Below are positions 59,833 through 64,000 of a stretch of DNA of 64,000 nucleotides, one piece after another. The translations under genes and the position numbers were made by a program. The first letter of the stretch is position 1, and the number at the start of each line of letters is the position of its first letter. Origin of the DNA: Nitrospirota bacterium. Lineage in GTDB: Bacteria; Nitrospirota; Leptospirillia; Leptospirillales; Leptospirillaceae. The notes under the pieces were generated by a model. The model had not been told where the DNA came from, made no database searches, and was given only the letters and a program-made list of their open reading frames with translations. The DNA lies in NCBI GenBank assembly GCA_021810805.1, contig JAJZHW010000003.1:124001-188000 (forward strand), in the 5' to 3' direction.

Positions 59833-60798
59833 GTGAAAACTTATCGCGGCGATCTGAAATCCTTGGAACGCATGCTTCCCCCGGGCCCCTACGCCATGAC
59901 CATTGGCAACTTTGACGGGGTTCATGCCGGCCATCAGCATCTTCTTTCCCGTCTCTTCGAGTCGGCCCGAGAGCTCTCCTGTCCCTCCGTTCTGCTTACT
60001 TTCGACCCTCATCCTCTCTTTGTTCTCGCTCCCGACTCCTCCTTCCGGATGATCATGTCCCGGGAGCGGCAGGAAGAGGTTCTTGGAGAGCTGGGACTCG
60101 ACATTCTCGTCTCCCTCACCTTCGATTCGACGCTGGCCTCCATGACAGCAGAAGACTTTGTGGCAAAGGTCCTCAGGCCGCTCTTTCACCCGGCACTCAT
60201 TCTTGTGGGTGAGGGATTCCGGTTCGGCTCCGGCCGCCATGGAACACTTGAGACGCTGAGCCGGGAGCTTTCCATCGAGAGGACCCGTGTCGTTCCCTTG
60301 CCCCCCTTCATGGATGGGGGCCATCGAATCTCAAGTTCCCGCATCAGGAAGGCTGTGGACCAGGGAGAAATCGAGGAGGCCAACCGGCTCTTGACCCGTC
60401 CGCTGGATATCTCGGGGCCGGTGGCCCAGGGAGAGCAGCGCGGGCGACTTCTGGGATTTCCGACACTGAATCTTATCCCCCCCGACCATCGCCTTGTGCC
60501 TCCTCCCGGGGTCTATGCCACCCGAACGCAGGTGGGGGCAGCGCTCTACGACTCCGCAACCTACCTCGGGACAAAGCCCACCTTCGGAACCCATCGCCCC
60601 GTGATCGAAACGCACATCCCCGGTTTTTCGGGGGACATTTACGGAGAACACCACGAGGTCTTCTTTTACCACCGGGTCCGCGGAGAGCGTTCCTTTCCGA
60701 ACGTGGAGGCCCTCAAGGCCCAGATCTCTTCCGACATCGAATCCTCCCTGAGGTATCTCCATGACGTCGTCTTCGAAGGATCCGTTCGCCCCCTTTGA
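59833..60798 (+). CDS. ribF: Bifunctional riboflavin kinase / FAD synthetase
   Basis: Converts riboflavin to FMN and FAD. The 321-residue protein has the N-terminal adenylyltransferase domain (TIGNFDGVHAGHQHLL with the HxGH-like loop; the SSSRIRKAVDQGEI segment) and the C-terminal kinase domain (GPVAQGEQRGRLLGFPTLNLIPP, GVYATRTQVG, ATYLGTKPTFG, with EVFFYHRVRGE). The GTG at 59833 fits the family N terminus; the frame is open upstream within hemB. The tilS start lies inside its last codons. Confidence 0.93.
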   Translation: MKTYRGDLKSLERMLPPGPYAMTIGNFDGVHAGHQHLLSRLFESARELSCPSVLLTFDPHPLFVLAPDSSFRMIMSRERQEEVLGELGLDILVSLTFDSTLASMTAEDFVAKVLRPLFHPALILVGEGFRFGSGRHGTLETLSRELSIERTRVVPLPPFMDGGHRISSSRIRKAVDQGEIEEANRLLTRPLDISGPVAQGEQRGRLLGFPTLNLIPPDHRLVPPPGVYATRTQVGAALYDSATYLGTKPTFGTHRPVIETHIPGFSGDIYGEHHEVFFYHRVRGERSFPNVEALKAQISSDIESSLRYLHDVVFEGSVRPL

Positions 60799-62281
60799 TT
60801 CTCCTTTCCGGGACTTTCTTCTCCGGCACAACCTCGTGTCTCCCGGCGGACCCCGGTGGGGAGTCGCCGTTTCCGGAGGGGGGGACTCGGTCTTTCTCCT
60901 GACCCTCCTCTTCCGCCACCGCCCCCCCAACCAGCCCCTCGATATCCTTTATTTCAACCACCACACCGATCCGCAAAAAAATTCCCGGGACCAAGACTTT
61001 GTCGCAAGTCTGGCCAATCGGTGCAACGCTCGTTTCCTGGTGGGAGAATCTCCTGCCCCCGAGAAGCGGCGGCCAAACGTCTCCGAGACGATCCTGCGCC
61101 AGGAGCGGCAAGCATTTTTCCGCGCCTACCTTGACCGAACACCCTCGTCCATTCTCTTCGTAGGCCATCAAAAAGATGACAGGATCGAAACCGTCTTGGC
61201 CAACCTTTTTCGTGGGACCGGTCCCCGGGGTCTTATGGGAATCCGGGAGAAGAGCGGAAAGATTTACCGTCCGCTCCTTTTCCTCGGGCGGGAAGAGATT
61301 CGCCATGTCTTGAGGGAGGCCAACCATCCCTTCATGGAAGACCCGACCAACGAGGATCTGGGCCCTCTCAGAAATCGCATCCGGCTCGAACTTCGTCCGG
61401 CAATCGACCGTCTCTTTCCCCATGGCACAGAACACCTTGACTCCCTCGCCCAGATCATGGCCCGGGAGATTTCCGCTCCTCCTCCCCTTCCGACTGGACT
61501 TCTTCTCTCCCGGGAGGAGCCGGGGGTCCTCACCTTCTCCCTGCGCCTTTTTCAGTCACTCCCCCCCTCCCGGCAGGCGGAGTTTTCCCGAAGCCTTCTC
61601 GAACGTCAGAGCCGATGGAACCTCCCCCTTCCTCCGGAACGAAACCTTCTCCGCACACTGAGCAATCCCCCCACCTCGCCCCTTCGTCGCTTTCCACTCG
61701 GGGTGGGGTGGCACCTGGATATTGTTTCAGACCATGTCATTCTGGTATATCTTTATCCAGACACTCAAAACATGACACTCCCCATGGCCGCGCATCTTAA
61801 GACACTCCTCCGGGAGGGGGGCAAATTTGTCAGCATTCCCCTGCCCCGGGGAGGGTCTCTCACGATCGCACGGCAAGAGGAAGACCTTCGGAGTCCCTTT
61901 TCAAAGGTCTTGCCCTCCCGCCCCCTCCTCACCGCATTTCTTTCCCAGGAGGTGATTAAGGAGGGGGCCAAGGATCTTTGCGTTACTTACCGCCGAAGGG
62001 ATCTCCCCCTCTGGATCCCTCCCCCGGAAAGCGGCGAAGAGGGGCCCTCCCCCAGACCGTCGAGGGCGAGAACTGTGGATCAGCTTCTGTCGCGGAGACC
62101 CATTCCTGCCGCCACCAAAGATCGCCTTCCAATCCTGACTTTTAGAGAAAAGGCCCTTTGGATTCCCGGCGAACTCGACAGGACCAGAGATTGGCCAGTG
62201 GCAGATCAAAGCCCCTATCTTTCAATCACCTTTCAAGCGCAGGAGCCTTCCTGGTGGAAAAAATTTTTGGAAAACCCCTGA
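60761..62281 (+). CDS. tilS: tRNA(Ile) lysidine synthetase
   Basis: TilS attaches lysine to C34 of the CAU-anticodon tRNA-Ile, changing its reading from Met to Ile. The 506-residue protein has the PP-loop WGVAVSGGGDSVFLL (SGGxDS, ATP pyrophosphatase), FNHHT, VGHQKDDRIETVLANLFRGTGPRGLMG, RPLL, and EDPTNEDLGPLRNRIRLELRP, all standard, with a C-terminal RNA-binding region that is more variable. The start at ATG 60761 overlaps ribF by 38 nt; a later start is conceivable. It overlaps hpt by 28 nt. Confidence 0.92.
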   Translation: MTSSSKDPFAPFDSPFRDFLLRHNLVSPGGPRWGVAVSGGGDSVFLLTLLFRHRPPNQPLDILYFNHHTDPQKNSRDQDFVASLANRCNARFLVGESPAPEKRRPNVSETILRQERQAFFRAYLDRTPSSILFVGHQKDDRIETVLANLFRGTGPRGLMGIREKSGKIYRPLLFLGREEIRHVLREANHPFMEDPTNEDLGPLRNRIRLELRPAIDRLFPHGTEHLDSLAQIMAREISAPPPLPTGLLLSREEPGVLTFSLRLFQSLPPSRQAEFSRSLLERQSRWNLPLPPERNLLRTLSNPPTSPLRRFPLGVGWHLDIVSDHVILVYLYPDTQNMTLPMAAHLKTLLREGGKFVSIPLPRGGSLTIARQEEDLRSPFSKVLPSRPLLTAFLSQEVIKEGAKDLCVTYRRRDLPLWIPPPESGEEGPSPRPSRARTVDQLLSRRPIPAATKDRLPILTFREKALWIPGELDRTRDWPVADQSPYLSITFQAQEPSWWKKFLENP

Positions 62282-62769
62282 TTACCCAGGAAGAGATCCT
62301 CCACCGAGTGCGGGAGCTGGGCCTTCGCATCACGCGGGACTATGAGGGGAAGAACCTCGTTCTTCTGGGTATCCTTAAGGGAGCCTTCGCCTTCACTGCC
62401 GACCTTGCCCGCTCCATCGGCATCCCGGCACAAATCGACTTCATGATGACCTCGAGCTCCAAAACCGGTTCCGGACGCGAGCTTTCCCCTCCCTCCCTGA
62501 ACCTGACGGGGGCAGATGTACTCGTCATTGAAGACATCGTCGACAGCGGCCATACCGCCCACCTCATCCTTGAGGCCCTGGCGGCCCATCGTCCCGAAAG
62601 CATCCGATTCTGTGCATTGCTCGACAAGACGGCCGGAAGGGAGATCTCCTTCGCTCCCGACTATATCGGCTTTTCAATCCCCAACAAGTTTGTGATCGGT
62701 TACGGTCTCGACTATAAGAATAAATACCGGACCCTCCCTTTTATCGCCGTTCTGGACCAGACATCCTGA
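62254..62769 (+). CDS. hpt: Hypoxanthine/guanine phosphoribosyltransferase
   Basis: A 171-residue purine salvage enzyme. It shows GILKGAFAFTADLARSI (an N-terminal substrate loop), the PRPP-binding motif VLVIEDIVDSGHTA, and the purine-specifying DYIGFSIPNKFVIGYGLDY. The GTG at 62254 with AGGAG 8 nt upstream is preferred to open frame further upstream. It overlaps tilS. The order tilS-hpt-ftsH is found widely in bacteria. Confidence 0.93.
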   Translation: MEKIFGKPLITQEEILHRVRELGLRITRDYEGKNLVLLGILKGAFAFTADLARSIGIPAQIDFMMTSSSKTGSGRELSPPSLNLTGADVLVIEDIVDSGHTAHLILEALAAHRPESIRFCALLDKTAGREISFAPDYIGFSIPNKFVIGYGLDYKNKYRTLPFIAVLDQTS

Positions 62770-62827
62770 CCAGCCCCCTTCCCGTTTTTCCCTTAATTTC
62801 AGAGAGCCACCGGACCCTCTTTCGCGA

Positions 62828-62856
62828 TTGAAGAGAGGGATACTCCATGTTAGAAT
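62828..62856 (+). promoter_or_regulatory. Putative sigma-70 promoter of ftsH
   Basis: TTGAAG (62828-62833), a 17-bp spacer and TAGAAT (62851-62856), followed by a GAAGGAGG ribosome-binding site before the ATG at 62891. Confidence 0.6.
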
Positions 62857-62890
62857 CAACAACAGTATCCCCTGAAGGAGGACCCTCTTG

Positions 62891-64000
62891 ATGAAACCGT
62901 TTTACAAGAATCTCGCCCTGTGGCTGATCATCGGCATCGTCGTTTTTCTCGTCTTCGACATGTTCCAATTCCGAGAACCTTCCTCTCAAAATCTCATCTA
63001 CTCCGACTTCATCTCCAAGGTTGAGATGAATCAGGTCAGCGAGGTGACGATCAAACGGAACCATATTAGCGGAGTCATGAAGGATGGGACGCGCTTTGAG
63101 ACCTATGCCGCGAACGACTCCCATCTGGTGGAAGAGCTCCAGAAGAAAAACGTCCGGATCATTGCCATTCCCCCCGGAGAAAATCCCTGGTACATGAGCC
63201 TTCTTATCTCTTGGGGTCCCATCCTTGTCCTGGTGCTCCTCTGGGTCTTCTTCATGCGCCAGATGCAGTCCGGCGGCAACAAGGCCATGTCTTTTGGAAA
63301 GTCCCGGGCCAAGATGATGACGGAAGACAAGAAGAAGATCACCTTTGCCGATGTGGCTGGCGTAGATGAAGCCAAGGAAGAGGTCTTTGAAATCGTGGAG
63401 TTCCTCAAGGATCCCTCCAAGTTCCAGCGTCTGGGAGGCCACATTCCCAAGGGCGTTCTTGTCGTGGGTCCTCCCGGCACGGGAAAGACACTCCTGGCCA
63501 AGGCCATTGCCGGAGAAGCCGACGTTCCCTTTTTCCATATCAGCGGTTCCGACTTTGTGGAAATGTTTGTCGGAGTTGGAGCCTCCCGCGTGCGGGACCT
63601 CTTTGAACAGGGGAAGAAGAATGCCCCCTGCATCATCTTCATCGATGAAATCGATGCGGTGGGACGCCATCGCGGCGCCGGACTCGGCGGGGGCCACGAC
63701 GAGCGGGAGCAGACGCTGAACCAGCTCCTTGTGGAGATGGACGGATTCGAAAGCAACGAGGGGGTTATCCTCATTGCCGCCACCAACCGACCGGATGTTC
63801 TTGACCCAGCACTCCTCCGGCCCGGACGCTTCGACCGTCAGATCATCGTGGGCAAGCCGGACCTTAAAGGTCGGATCAAGATCCTCGAGGTTCACACCAA
63901 GAAGATCCCCCTCGACTCCTCCGTCAGCCTTGAGACTGTCGCCCGGGGAACCCCTGGATTCTCCGGGGCCGACTTGGCCAACCTGGTGAACGAAGCTGCA
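62891..64000 (+). CDS. ftsH: ATP-dependent zinc metalloprotease FtsH (N-terminal part, cut by window end)
   Basis: FtsH is the membrane AAA+ protease for misfolded membrane proteins and regulators. The 370 visible residues hold the first membrane helix (about 8-25), the periplasmic domain, the second helix (about 105-125), then [15 protein letters not shown], Walker [21 protein letters not shown] (Walker B), the pore motif [17 protein letters not shown], and the arginine-finger region [20 protein letters not shown]. The zinc-binding HEAGH motif lies beyond the window. The ATG at 62891 follows GAAGGAGG. With the proteasome in the same window, the organism has at least two independent AAA+ protein-quality systems. 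Confidence 0.95.
   Translation, partial: MKPFYKNLALWLIIGIVVFLVFDMFQFREPSSQNLIYSDFISKVEMNQVSEVTIKRNHISGVMKDGTRFETYAANDSHLVEELQKKNVRIIAIPPGENPWYMSLLISWGPILVLVLLWVFFMRQMQSGGNKAMSFGKSRAKMMTEDKKKITFADVAGVDEAKEEVFEIVEFLKDPSKFQRLGGHIPKGVLVVGPPGTGKTLLAKAIAGEADVPFFHISGSDFVEMFVGVGASRVRDLFEQGKKNAPCIIFIDEIDAVGRHRGAGLGGGHDEREQTLNQLLVEMDGFESNEGVILIAATNRPDVLDPALLRPGRFDRQIIVGKPDLKGRIKILEVHTKKIPLDSSVSLETVARGTPGFSGADLANLVNEAA

Noticed and set aside
62741-63895. Minus-strand frame of 384 codons opposite ftsH
   Set aside because: Reverse of a strongly conserved gene.
1-64000. CRISPR arrays, insertion sequences, integrases, riboswitches, rRNA genes and sigma-54 promoters
   Set aside because: No regular direct repeats, transposase or integrase motifs, known riboswitch cores or convincing -24/-12 boxes were recognised while reading both strands; a covariance-model search would be more decisive for riboswitches.

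Overview
The window reads as a chromosomal segment of a Gram-negative, chemolithotrophic acidophile, most likely a Leptospirillum (Nitrospirota). Four things point there: Kdo-lipopolysaccharide genes (an outer membrane), a bacterial proteasome and Pup-like conjugation cluster (known from Actinobacteria and from some Gram-negative phyla including Nitrospirota), a form IV RuBisCO-like protein of the kind known from acid-mine Leptospirillum, and a cbb3-like respiratory cluster beside a VIT-type iron transporter. This is inference from gene content. There is no rRNA in the window, and both ends cut through genes (pyrG at the left, ftsH at the right).

Layout. 1-4064 (+): end of pyrG, then kdsA, kdsD, kdsC, pgsA and plsY, each overlapping the next by 4-7 nt through a GTG start (Kdo and phospholipid supply). 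4165-5213: an M23 peptidase with its own promoter. 5408-8869 (+): sensor kinase, lipoprotein and sigma-54 response regulator in the GlrK/QseG/GlrR order. 9021-11033 (+): a hemerythrin-GGDEF-EAL protein. 10990-14156 (-): TauE/SafE permease, lipoprotein and cation/proton antiporter. 14268-16539 (+): small protein, PAP2 phosphatase, rlmN and a small membrane protein. 16644-19839 (-): a chemotaxis operon (PAS-containing receptor, diiron metallo-beta-lactamase-fold sensor, CheV) with a clear sigma-28 type promoter and a strong terminator. 20373-22288 (-): a LigB-like and an Rsm22-like protein. 22422-23711 (+): hisS.

23773-31229 (-): a large cbb3-oxidase-like region with ccoG, ccoS-like, ccoO, another c-type cytochrome, two half-length subunit-I-like proteins, a SUMF1-like protein and several tiny membrane proteins, in at least two transcription units and without a full-length CcoN. 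31435-34354 (+): VIT-family iron/manganese transporter, thrB and a dihydroorotate-dehydrogenase-like enzyme. 34351-40869 (-): the proteasome cluster mpa-dop-pup-prcB-prcA-pafA. 41176-44433: a flavin reductase (-), the RuBisCO-like protein (+) and an MFS transporter (-). 44423-48582 (-): response regulator, minimal soluble chemoreceptor and a large hybrid kinase. 48832-48907: tRNA-Asn. 49007-52133 (-): kamA-bluB-dcd with overlapping ends. 52241-53632 (-): a large protein of unknown function. 53827-59827 (+): a tetrapyrrole operon (hemX-like, hemA, hemC, cobA-hemD fusion, hemB), continuing into ribF, tilS and hpt, then ftsH from its own promoter.

Taken together, the accessory content is about sensing and handling oxygen, iron and haem (hemerythrin, diiron sensor, oxidase cluster, haem synthesis, VIT transporter) and protein quality control (proteasome, FtsH). 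No mobile element, integrase, CRISPR array or rRNA operon was seen.
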